This document shows, piece by piece, positions 1 to 6,056 of a stretch of DNA of 11,734 nt (the stretch's first letter is position 1; each line of letters begins with the position of its first letter). Under the pieces are notes generated by a model. The model searched no databases. It worked only from the letters and a program-made list of their open reading frames with translations, and had not been told where the DNA came from. This stretch comes from Planctomycetota bacterium. GTDB lineage: Bacteria > Planctomycetota > Phycisphaerae > UBA1845. The stretch covers positions 1 to 11,734 of the forward strand of contig JAJRUK010000012.1 of NCBI GenBank assembly GCA_024277835.1. The letters are read 5' to 3'. Position numbers and translations under genes: made by a program.

Positions 1-924
1 CACGCTCGCGTTCAGCGGAATCGCGCCGAGAAACGGCACGCCCAACTCCGCCGCGGTCGCCTCCGCACCGCCATGATCAAAAAGCTCATCGCGATGACCA
101 CAGCTTGGACAAAGGTAGTAGCTCATGTTTTCGATCACGCCCAGGCAATCGACCTTGAGCTGTTCAAACATTTTGACAGCACGACGCGCGTCAAGCAGCG
201 CGACATCCTGCGGTGTGCAGACGACAATCGCCCCGGTCAGCGGAATCTGCTGGGCGAGCGAAAGGGGAACGTCGCCGGTTCCGGGCGGTAGATCGACGAT
301 CAAATAATCAAGCTCGCCCCAGTCGACCTGCTCAAGGAACTGTCGGATCACCCCGTGCGCCATTGGACCACGCCAGATGAGCGCCTTGTCGCGATCGACC
401 ATGAACCCGATGCTCATAATCTTCACACCGCCGGCAGACGGCGGAATGATCATCTCGCCGCTCACCACAGGCTTATGACCTTCGACGCCGGTCATCGTTG
501 GAATGCTCGGGCCATAGACGTCGGCGTCCATCAGGCCAACTTTCGCGCCCGCTCGATGCAACCCGTAGGCTAGCGTGACGGCGGCGGTGCTCTTGCCGAC
601 GCCGCCCTTTCCCGCGCCGACCGCGACGATGTTTTTGATCGCAGGCAGACTCGGCGACTGCGGGCGAGACGAGCGGACCTGCGTCGACCACTGAATGTTG
701 ACCGCCTCGACGTCGGGAAGTTGTTTCACCGCGGCTTCGATGTCGCGACCGACTTGGTCCTTTTCGGGATAGTCTGGCGCTGTGAGTTCAACTTGAACAT
801 TCACACGCGGCCCCTCGATTTCGACATCCTTAATCATATTGAGGGACACGACGTCGCGCCGCTGTTTCGGCTCTTGCACTGTTCTTAGTTGATCGAGTAT
901 CTGTTCTCTTGTCGTAGCTGCCAT
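1..924 (-). CDS. mrp: Mrp/ApbC family iron-sulfur cluster carrier ATPase (C-terminus missing)
   Basis: This is a P-loop ATPase of the Mrp/NBP35 family, cytosolic proteins that bind and transfer [4Fe-4S] clusters to target apoproteins. The frame is open from the ATG at 922-924 to the window edge, giving 308 residues. Related proteins are around 350-360, so roughly the last 50 residues are missing. Residues 5-80 form the DUF59/MIP18-like N-terminal domain. The deviant Walker A GKGGVGKST lies at 105-113, followed by LMDADVYGPS at 131-140 and the Walker B-like stretch LIVDLPPGTGD at 208-218. The CPSC motif (C272, C275) is the pair that bridges a cluster between two subunits. GGAGG at 930-934 sits five bases before the ATG and fixes the start. 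The gene is divergent from the two-component operon, with 153 bases between them. The family assignment is secure; the client proteins are unknown. Confidence 0.96.
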   Translation of the reverse strand, partial: MAATTREQILDQLRTVQEPKQRRDVVSLNMIKDVEIEGPRVNVQVELTAPDYPEKDQVGRDIEAAVKQLPDVEAVNIQWSTQVRSSRPQSPSLPAIKNIVAVGAGKGGVGKSTAAVTLAYGLHRAGAKVGLMDADVYGPSIPTMTGVEGHKPVVSGEMIIPPSAGGVKIMSIGFMVDRDKALIWRGPMAHGVIRQFLEQVDWGELDYLIVDLPPGTGDVPLSLAQQIPLTGAIVVCTPQDVALLDARRAVKMFEQLKVDCLGVIENMSYYLCPSCGHRDELFDHGGAEATAAELGVPFLGAIPLNASV

Positions 925-929
925 ATCTG

Positions 930-951
930 CCTCCGCCCGATGGTTTGGGCG
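930..951 (-). promoter_or_regulatory. mrp ribosome binding site with abutting GC hairpin
   Basis: GGAGG (930-934) is the mrp Shine-Dalgarno. Immediately upstream in the mRNA, CGCCC (947-951) can pair with GGGCG (934-938) across an 8-base loop. The 3' arm shares one base with the Shine-Dalgarno. The pairing is seen in the sequence; any effect on translation is inference. Confidence 0.4.
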
Positions 952-992
952 AGTTGTCTGGTTTCTAAAATTCGCCCCGGTCCCGCCTCTCG

Positions 993-1021
993 AATATAGT
1001 ACCGAAGCAGCGGTTAGGCTA
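993..1021 (-). promoter_or_regulatory. possible sigma70-type promoter for mrp
   Basis: On the minus strand TATATT (993-998) lies 17 bases downstream of TAGCCT (1016-1021). The -10 is good and the -35 is poor (3 of 6). It is placed sensibly in the divergent mrp/kinase gap. This is a weak call from consensus only. Confidence 0.22.
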
Positions 1022-1077
1022 CCCGTTGCAACGTAGTTGTTTCCCGCGAGTCAGCGGAACATTGGACTGAAAGACGC

Positions 1078-2676
1078 ATGTCAACAGACGCCTCGTCATC
1101 AAAACGTCGACCTCTTGTAACGGGTGTGGCTGGTCTGGCGATGGTCGTGCTCGCGATCGGTCTTGCCGTTGTAGGAAACATTCTAGCCTTCGAGCAAGTT
1201 CGATCCGTCACAACCCGGCTGATGACCGAAGCCACCGCCCGGGCGGGGCAAGTCGCTGCGACAGCCAATGAACAGTTTCCGCAGCGACTAGCGTCGGCGC
1301 TGCGAATGGTCGCGGACCATGTTCGACGGCGACCCAATAAGACGTGGGAACCTCCCCCTCGATTTCCCGCTTGGATCGACAAGCTTTACGTCTGGAACGG
1401 AACGGAACTACGAGACCTTGGCGCAGCAGGCCAAGAGAATCCCGCGATTGCGAGCGTCGTCCGAAATCAGGTGTTGGCTGGTCCGCTGGAAATCTCGGCG
1501 GTTGCCTTTACTGCCAGCCCACAAATCGACTTCGCTCGCGCGGACGGCGAAGAACTCGTGATCGCGCAGCTTGGCAGCACCGATGTGGACTTGAACCCCA
1601 TGGTTGTTGTGGCAGCCATTTCTCAGGCGCGGATCGAAGCGGACTTTCTTCGCCCGCTTGTTTCGGCTGATGACGCGCTGCAGCTTGCGGTGACCGGAGC
1701 CGACCCTGACAACGGCAATCACCTTGACGTCCCCAACTCCGGTTCGCAAAACCTCGCAGGGGCGCTTCGGATTTGGGCGATCCAGCCTGCGAAAGCGTTC
1801 GTGGATGATCAGCGTCGCACGGTGCTTACGCAGACGCTGGTCTATGTCGGGCTGACGACGGTTGCGCTTGGCACGCTCTTGCTCGCGATGTGGTTTCTTA
1901 CGCGCGTGGTTCGGCGCGAGGTTGCACTCGCCGAGTTAAAGTCGGGTTTCGTGGCGGATGTTTCGCATGAGCTGAAGACGCCGCTGGCGTTGATCCGGAT
2001 GTTCGCGGAGACGCTTCGAGACGGCCGGGTCGCTTCTGACGAAAAGCGGCAGGAGTATTACGAGGTGATCCTGCGAGAGAGCACTCGCCTGACCGACTTG
2101 ATCCATAACATTCTCGATTTTTCAAGAATCGAGGCTGGGCGGAAGGAATATCACCTGCAAACCACCGATGTTGCCGCGGCGGTCGAACAGACCTACGCCA
2201 CCTATCGCCCGCAACTGGAGCACGCAGGTTTTGAGCACGAGCTGCGGGTCGAGTCCGGTCTTCCCTCGGTGGACGCGGATCGCGGAGCGATCGCTCAGAT
2301 TCTGGTCAACCTGATTACGAATGCTGTGAAATACAGCGACGACGAAAAGTACGTCTTGATTGAAGTCACAAGCGACACCCGGCGCAATCGCCGCGGCGTG
2401 CTGATTTCGGTCCACGATCTGGGGATCGGAATTGCGCCGGAAGATCGGGCGATGCTGACGGAGGGGTTCTATCGAGCGTCAGACTCGCGCGTGCGAGGAA
2501 AAGCGGGCGCGGGATTGGGACTTGCCGTCGTGCGACATATCGTAGATGCTCATGGCGGATCGCTCGATGTCGAATCGAGACTGGTCAAAGGTAGTACTTT
2601 TCGAGTATTCTTACCGGCAACACCTGAACCGGTTACTTCGGAGGATAAGACGGATGGCGCGAATACTGATCGCTGA
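1078..2676 (+). CDS. membrane sensor histidine kinase (HisKA/HATPase_c)
   Basis: A 532-residue sensor kinase that would autophosphorylate and pass phosphate to the regulator encoded next. A first membrane helix spans about residues 13-36. An extracytoplasmic sensor region of about 210 residues matches no family I recognise. A second helix spans about 252-275, followed directly by the HisKA domain with no obvious HAMP. The H-box is SHELKTPLA, with phospho-acceptor H297. The N-box has N411 and N415 (NLITNAVKYS), the G1 box is DLGIGI at 447-452 and the G2 box is GAGLGLA at 477-483. All catalytic motifs are intact, in the PhoR-like layout. The start at 1078 has only a weak Shine-Dalgarno (GAAAGA) but gives a natural charged N-terminus before the first helix. 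The 3' end overlaps the regulator gene by 23 bases. The kinase comes first in the operon, the reverse of the common regulator-first order. The stimulus is unknown. Confidence 0.95.
   Translation: MSTDASSSKRRPLVTGVAGLAMVVLAIGLAVVGNILAFEQVRSVTTRLMTEATARAGQVAATANEQFPQRLASALRMVADHVRRRPNKTWEPPPRFPAWIDKLYVWNGTELRDLGAAGQENPAIASVVRNQVLAGPLEISAVAFTASPQIDFARADGEELVIAQLGSTDVDLNPMVVVAAISQARIEADFLRPLVSADDALQLAVTGADPDNGNHLDVPNSGSQNLAGALRIWAIQPAKAFVDDQRRTVLTQTLVYVGLTTVALGTLLLAMWFLTRVVRREVALAELKSGFVADVSHELKTPLALIRMFAETLRDGRVASDEKRQEYYEVILRESTRLTDLIHNILDFSRIEAGRKEYHLQTTDVAAAVEQTYATYRPQLEHAGFEHELRVESGLPSVDADRGAIAQILVNLITNAVKYSDDEKYVLIEVTSDTRRNRRGVLISVHDLGIGIAPEDRAMLTEGFYRASDSRVRGKAGAGLGLAVVRHIVDAHGGSLDVESRLVKGSTFRVFLPATPEPVTSEDKTDGANTDR
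2640..2644 (+). promoter_or_regulatory. Shine-Dalgarno inside the kinase gene that sets the regulator start
   Basis: GGAGG lies 9 bases before the ATG at 2654, inside the 3' end of the kinase gene. It selects this ATG over an upstream in-frame start at 2546. That earlier start would add 36 residues unlike any receiver domain. Confidence 0.8.
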
Positions 2677-3334
2677 TGACGAAGTGGATATGGCCGCTGG
2701 GCTGCGCGACAACCTTCAGTTCGAGGGTTACGACGTCCTGGTCGCGCACGACGGCGAGGAAGCCCTCGCGATGGCAACCACCGAAAGCCCGGACTTGCTC
2801 CTACTCGACATCATGATGCCGAAGATGGACGGGCTTGAGGTCTGCAAGCGTGTGCGGCAGTCTGGTTTTATGATTCCGATTCTGATGCTGACCGCCAAGA
2901 GTCAAGAGATTGATATTATTCAGGGTCTGGAAGTCGGAGCGGACGATTATATTACCAAGCCATTTGCCGTCCGAGATGTGATTGCACGAGTCAAAGCTGC
3001 CCTTCGACGAACCTCTGCGGGCAAAGGGCTTTCAAGAATGTTGCGCATCGGCGATGCCACCGTTGACATGGTCAAAGGGCACGTCGAGCGAGGCAGCGAT
3101 ACGCACACGCTCGGTCATTTTGAGCTTGAGATTCTGAAAATGCTCGTCGAGAACGCCGAGAAACCCGTCGAGCGAAACCAGCTTCTCGATGCCATCTGGG
3201 GTCTGGAAGGATTCCCCGTGACCCGTACGGTCGACAACCACATCGTCAGCCTGCGTCGAAAAATCGAACCGGACCCGAAGAACCCTCGCCACATCGTAAC
3301 CGTCCACAGCATCGGTTACAGATTTGTGCCATAA
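2654..3334 (+). CDS. OmpR/PhoB-family response regulator
   Basis: A 226-residue DNA-binding response regulator, the expected partner of the upstream kinase. The receiver domain covers residues 1-118. It carries the acidic pair D8/D9, phospho-acceptor D52 (LLLLDIMMPKMDG), T80 and the invariant K102 (ITKPF), so it should be phosphorylatable. A winged-helix Trans_reg_C domain covers about 128-226. Its recognition-helix region is RTVDNHIVSLRRKIE, and it ends in the usual GYRF hairpin. The ATG at 2654 starts MARILIADD, as expected for a receiver, and has a GGAGG. Overlap with the kinase implies co-transcription and probably coupled translation. The regulon cannot be read from the sequence. A repeated CGATTTACG-like motif lies just after the gene but is not proven to be its operator. 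Confidence 0.96.
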   Translation: MARILIADDEVDMAAGLRDNLQFEGYDVLVAHDGEEALAMATTESPDLLLLDIMMPKMDGLEVCKRVRQSGFMIPILMLTAKSQEIDIIQGLEVGADDYITKPFAVRDVIARVKAALRRTSAGKGLSRMLRIGDATVDMVKGHVERGSDTHTLGHFELEILKMLVENAEKPVERNQLLDAIWGLEGFPVTRTVDNHIVSLRRKIEPDPKNPRHIVTVHSIGYRFVP

Positions 3335-3344
3335 CAGGTACGTC

Positions 3345-3425
3345 CGTAAATCGCATCTATAACCCTCTCAGTTGCCTTTGGGCTTCCTCTGCGCATTTCC
3401 TGACAACGATTTACGTCGATTCACG
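3345..3425. repeat. CGATTTACG motif, three occurrences
   Basis: CGTAAATCG (3345-3353) is the exact reverse complement of CGATTTACG (3407-3415). A near copy, CGATTCACG (3417-3425), follows one base later, so the last two form a ten-base tandem (8 of 10 identical). This spacing would suit a transcription-factor site, but the arms are short and could be chance. Confidence 0.3.
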
Positions 3426-3513
3426 GAAGGAACGCAATCGTCCGACCATCTAACTGAATAGAAAGGACGGAGAGACGCATGAAAGGGAAAGGTTTTTTGA
3501 GAATGGCTTACCC

Positions 3514-3714
3514 ATGCGACGATCTGACGACCGACGACACCAGCTTGATCGACTTGAGCGACAAGCTTTGCGAATTCGCGAGCGCCTTGCGATTGCGTGG
3601 ATGCAACACTGCGACGATGCAGTGATCCAGCGACTAGAGGCGACTCTGCGAGAGCGATGGCAGCGAATCGAGGAGATACGCTCCCATCTGTCACCAGTAC
3701 CTACGCCGGTGTGA
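3514..3714 (+). CDS. small helical-hairpin protein, 66 residues, unknown function
   Basis: I do not recognise this protein. It is highly charged and built for two helices. In residues 7-31, L11, L14, A18, I21, L25 and A28 follow a perfect 3-4 heptad spacing. After a short turn (HCDD, 32-35), I38, L41, L45, I52, I55 and L59 continue the pattern, with one break at R48. It ends in a proline-rich tail (SPVPTPV). It has one cysteine (C33) and no membrane segment. The heptad regularity and the large hairpin 14 bases after its stop argue that it is real. Against it, the Shine-Dalgarno before 3514 is poor, and an alternative 48-residue frame starts at 3479 behind a better GGAGAG. It could be an adaptor or regulator of the preceding two-component system, but that is inference from position only. 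Confidence 0.45.
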   Translation: MRRSDDRRHQLDRLERQALRIRERLAIAWMQHCDDAVIQRLEATLRERWQRIEEIRSHLSPVPTPV

Positions 3715-3728
3715 CGCTCCGGCTATAT

Positions 3729-3783
3729 CGGTGCAGGTCGGGTGCAGGCAATCTGCATCCGATCTGCACCGCCCCTCCTTTTT
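3729..3783 (+). terminator. large GTGCAG-rich hairpin, probable terminator
   Basis: CGGTGCAGGTCGGGTGCAG (3729-3747) pairs along all 19 positions with CTGCATCCGATCTGCACCG (3753-3771) across a 5-base loop, GCAAT. Seventeen pairs are Watson-Crick and two are G-U on the plus-strand RNA. On the minus strand those two would be A-C mismatches, so the structure fits plus-strand RNA better. TTTTT at 3779-3783 follows 7 bases after the stem, further than in a classical intrinsic terminator. It lies 14 bases after the stop of the small gene at 3514-3714 and could end that transcript or the two-component operon. Confidence 0.55.
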
Positions 3784-3833
3784 CACTGACTTCCCCACGC
3801 CGCCACGACTCTTTGAGGCTATGCGCGATCAGA

Positions 3834-3944
3834 CTGTTGAAAAAGTGTGGCACCGGTTTGTAACCGGTGCGATATCTTCTGTTTCAGTGTCTATCACCGG
3901 TTACAAACCGATGCCACATAGAAAAACTTCGTTTTCCAACAGGC
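3834..3944. repeat. BIME-like inverted pair of palindromic repeats
   Basis: Two palindromic units face each other. The 23-base arms 3847-3869 and 3895-3917 are inverted copies with one mismatch, and 25 bases lie between them. Each arm contains its own palindrome, of the form CACCGGTTTGTAACCGGTG. Outside the arms the tails also match as inverted sequence: CTGTTG at 3834-3839 and CAACAG at 3937-3942 form the outer ends. The left tail is about 12 bases shorter. The right unit (3913-3944) recurs near 8741-8772. No transposase gene and no clear target-site duplication are visible. It separates the two-component region from the CBS operon. Confidence 0.85.
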
Positions 3945-3986
3945 CGCCATGTGAAATCTTTCACGGCGTTTCTGACTGGATTTTTC

Positions 3987-4015
3987 TTGCGAAGTTGGTA
4001 CTTCGGTGTGACAAT
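3987..4015 (+). promoter_or_regulatory. possible promoter for the CBS-PEGA-hydrolase operon
   Basis: TTGCGA (3987-3992) and GACAAT (4010-4015) are separated by 17 bases and stand 45 bases before the CBS start. The fit to sigma70 boxes is partial. The position, just after the repeat pair and before the first gene, is what makes it plausible. Confidence 0.3.
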
Positions 4016-4047
4016 GGTCGGGGTCGGTGTTTCAGGCATCAGAACAT

Positions 4048-4054
4048 GGAGGTG
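4048..4054 (+). promoter_or_regulatory. Shine-Dalgarno that sets the CBS gene start
   Basis: GGAGGTG is a near-perfect ribosome binding site 5 bases before the ATG at 4060. It selects this start over an in-frame GTG at 4027, which would add 11 residues that do not belong to the CBS fold. Confidence 0.85.
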
Positions 4055-4059
4055 TATCA

Positions 4060-4494
4060 ATGCCAACTGCTCAAGCGATTCTGGACGGAAAGGGCGGCGA
4101 CGTTGCGACGGTTTCCGGTGAGGCGACCGTTTTCGAAGCGGCGAAGAAAATGAACGAGCGGCACATCGGTGCGCTTGTCGTTACTGAGGGCAAAAATGCC
4201 GTCGGCATCTTTACCGAGCGGGACATTCTCAACAGAATCGTCGCAGCCGGTCTTGATCCGAAGACGACGCCCGTCCGCGACGTGATGACGAGTCCGATGG
4301 CCTGCGGTCGGCGCGACTCGAAGTTGACGGAGTGCAGATCGGTCATGGCCAACAAGCGGATTCGGCATCTGCCGATCGTCGAGGACGGAACGCTTTACGG
4401 AATGATCTCCGCGGGCGATATTCTCGCGAGTGAGTCCGCCGAGCAGCAGGCAACGATTGAGTACTTGCACGAGTATTTGCACGGGCACCGATAA
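4060..4494 (+). CDS. CBS-domain pair protein
   Basis: A 144-residue cytosolic protein made of two CBS domains and nothing else. CBS1 covers about residues 7-62 (AVGIFTERDIL) and CBS2 about 73-125 (VRDVMTSPM at its start, LYGMISAGDIL at its end). The short tail ATIEYLHEYLHGHR is typical of stand-alone bacterial CBS proteins. CBS pairs form a Bateman module that usually binds adenine nucleotides, S-adenosylmethionine or NAD-type ligands and senses energy or stress state. The GXXS/T-D-like ends of both domains (FTERD, ISAGD) keep the acidic residue that often contacts ribose. The gene is first in a run with the PEGA lipoprotein (34-base gap) and the exported hydrolase. Its ligand and any partner enzyme are not deducible here. 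Confidence 0.93.
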   Translation: MPTAQAILDGKGGDVATVSGEATVFEAAKKMNERHIGALVVTEGKNAVGIFTERDILNRIVAAGLDPKTTPVRDVMTSPMACGRRDSKLTECRSVMANKRIRHLPIVEDGTLYGMISAGDILASESAEQQATIEYLHEYLHGHR

Positions 4495-4528
4495 GAAGTA
4501 GTGAGCGAACAAATACGCGAGTTGGAAC

Positions 4529-4948
4529 ATGAGCAGTAGTAACATTTTCCGTTTGTGTGCGGTTTTGATGGTCCTTGCGAGCAGCTTGCTGGCCGGGTGT
4601 GTTCGTCGCACGCTCACGATCACGACCGAACCGCCCAATGCGCGCGTCTATCTCAACGATGAAGAAGTCGGTCGCAGCAAGGTGACGACTGATTTCCTCT
4701 GGTACGGCGATTATCGCGTTACGCTACGGGCGCAAGGTTACCAGACACTTGAGACGGGCTGGCAGATTGATCCGCCCTGGTATCAGATCGTCCCGATCGA
4801 CTTTGTCGCCGAGGTTCTGTGGCCCGGGCAGCTTCACGATACGCACGAGCGACATTTCACGATGGTCGAAGCGATCGATCCGACGACGGAAGAGCTATTG
4901 AGTCGAGCAGACGACCTTCGCCGCCGCGCGATGGATGCGCGGAAGTGA
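4529..4948 (+). CDS. PEGA-domain lipoprotein
   Basis: A 139-residue predicted lipoprotein. The signal peptide runs to a clear lipobox, LLAGC, with lipidated Cys24. A PEGA domain follows at about residues 28-75 (TLTITTEPPNARVYLNDEEVG, then YGDYRVTLRAQGYQTLE). PEGA is a small beta-sandwich common in envelope proteins and may bind other surface components. Residues 80-110 carry a hydrophobic, Trp- and Pro-rich stretch (DPPWYQIVPIDFVAEVLWPG) that occurs often in this lipoprotein group. The C-terminus (118-139) is a charged helix. No residue at +2 of the mature protein (V25) signals inner-membrane retention, so the outer membrane is likely if the cell is diderm. The Shine-Dalgarno is weak. The stop overlaps the start of the next gene (GTGA), which suggests coupled translation. 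Confidence 0.88.
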   Translation: MSSSNIFRLCAVLMVLASSLLAGCVRRTLTITTEPPNARVYLNDEEVGRSKVTTDFLWYGDYRVTLRAQGYQTLETGWQIDPPWYQIVPIDFVAEVLWPGQLHDTHERHFTMVEAIDPTTEELLSRADDLRRRAMDARK

Positions 4949-5994
4949 GTCAACTTAGCATTACGATCCTTCAGGGAGCCAGACGTGCCGTCTCTCGGGT
5001 TAGACCGGCCTCCTTTCGTTGCGCGTGCATTCTTCTTTTGTCGTCATGCCAATTGGTTTGCGCAGAAGGACACTACATCACTACTCCTGATGGTGTACGC
5101 ATTTTCTACGAAACAAGAGGCTGCGGAACACCTATTTTCGTGATCGCAGGAGGCCCGGGTGCAGACCCCTCCGTGTTGCGACCGACTTTATCCCTGCTTC
5201 GCTCTCTTGGACGCGTCGTGTTTGTTCACAATCGCGGCAGGGGAAAATCTGATGCACTGTTCGATCATCCGGAATCGTTCACATTAGAAAATGATGTGAT
5301 GGATGTTGAAGCGATTCGCAAGGCACTTGGGGCGGAACGGATTGTAGTACTAGGTCATTCGTACGGGTCGATGGTAGCGGCTTCGTATGCGGTCAAGCAC
5401 CCCCGTAACACGATTGCGCTCATTACCGTGGGTGCCATTCATGGTGCGAAGAGCTGGCAGAAACGGAATATCGATGTCGTCAAGTCGTTCCTCATGAAGC
5501 ATTACCCCAACGTGTGGAAAAAAATCGTCGAGGCTCATCAAGCGGGCAGACTAACAAGTGACCCGTTCTACGATCCTCTTTTTCGCTCAGCGGACGCACT
5601 CTACGGCGACCAAGATCCGATTGGTCATTGGCGCGTTGCGAGGCAGTTTCCAGAAATCAATGACAAGGCATCCTCTCGCCCCAGTAGCCGCCACGTCTAC
5701 AAAGCCATGGTAGGCGACGACCCGGAATGGAAAATTTCCGGTAGCCTTAAGGATGTCGAGCTTCTCCCGCAGCTCAAGACATACGATGGTCCGGCGCTAA
5801 TCATCGGAGGGCGTCACGACAGGCTTGCTCCACCGGTGCAGCAGTTTGAAATTGCGGATGCGTTAGCGAATGGGAAATTAGTCATTCTCGAGCATTCCGG
5901 CCATAACCCGTACCGGGATGTTCCGTTACAATTCATAGACGTCGTCTACGAATTCCTGATACCCATACTCTCTTCCGACGAGAGTTGCAGATGA
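4945..5994 (+). CDS. exported alpha/beta hydrolase, proline-iminopeptidase-like
   Basis: A 349-residue alpha/beta-hydrolase from a GTG start at 4945. That start overlaps the lipoprotein stop as GTGA, the usual coupled arrangement. A longer in-frame ATG start at 4819 would only translate the lipoprotein gene in another frame. The N-terminus has a basic stretch, then ACILLLSSCQLVCA. This reads as a Sec signal cleaved near VCA-EG, or as a lipobox LSSC with Cys35. The mature part shows the oxyanion motif GGPG (69-72), a HNRGRGKSD turn (95-103), nucleophile Ser139 in GHSYG, acid Asp292 (GGRHD) and His320 (EHSGHN), a complete triad. GGPG plus this order points to the S33 prolyl aminopeptidase group. 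Other esterases share it, so the substrate is open. G+C is lower than its neighbours: 29 of 60 in both 5221-5280 and 5281-5340. Confidence 0.88.
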   Translation: MSQLSITILQGARRAVSRVRPASFRCACILLLSSCQLVCAEGHYITTPDGVRIFYETRGCGTPIFVIAGGPGADPSVLRPTLSLLRSLGRVVFVHNRGRGKSDALFDHPESFTLENDVMDVEAIRKALGAERIVVLGHSYGSMVAASYAVKHPRNTIALITVGAIHGAKSWQKRNIDVVKSFLMKHYPNVWKKIVEAHQAGRLTSDPFYDPLFRSADALYGDQDPIGHWRVARQFPEINDKASSRPSSRHVYKAMVGDDPEWKISGSLKDVELLPQLKTYDGPALIIGGRHDRLAPPVQQFEIADALANGKLVILEHSGHNPYRDVPLQFIDVVYEFLIPILSSDESCR

Positions 5995-6056
5995 CGCTAA
6001 ACAGATTCGTGCTCGCGATTGAGCCGTCTCTACGTTCCTGTTTCTCTTTGGTACAT

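Noticed and set aside
3479..3625. 48-residue plus-strand frame with a fair GGAGAG before its ATG
   Set aside because: The peptide has no pattern and overlaps the 3514 frame, whose helical periodicity is far stronger. Kept only as a reason for caution about that gene.
3368..3694. 108-residue open frame on the minus strand opposite the small helical gene
   Set aside because: No ribosome site, no recognisable domain, and it runs through the intergenic motif region and antisense to the better heptad-patterned frame.
3834..3944. CRISPR-like or integron attC-like array
   Set aside because: Only one inverted pair, with no regularly spaced direct repeats, no cas genes and no integrase in the window.
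3731..4153. 140-residue plus-strand frame through the terminator and repeat
   Set aside because: It translates the hairpin and repeat DNA and enters the CBS gene in the wrong frame.
4057..4638. 193-residue minus-strand frame opposite the CBS and PEGA genes
   Set aside because: A shadow of well-supported plus-strand genes; no motif and no ribosome site.
4945..5994. Haloalkane dehalogenase or epoxide hydrolase as identity of the alpha/beta hydrolase
   Set aside because: The GGPG oxyanion motif and GHSYG nucleophile elbow fit the S33 prolyl aminopeptidase group better. Dehalogenases have Asp as nucleophile.
5995..6056. Possible bidirectional terminator between the hydrolase and the ROK kinase
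   Set aside because: The best stem (GCTC/GAGC near 6010) is only four pairs with no adjacent T-run on either strand.
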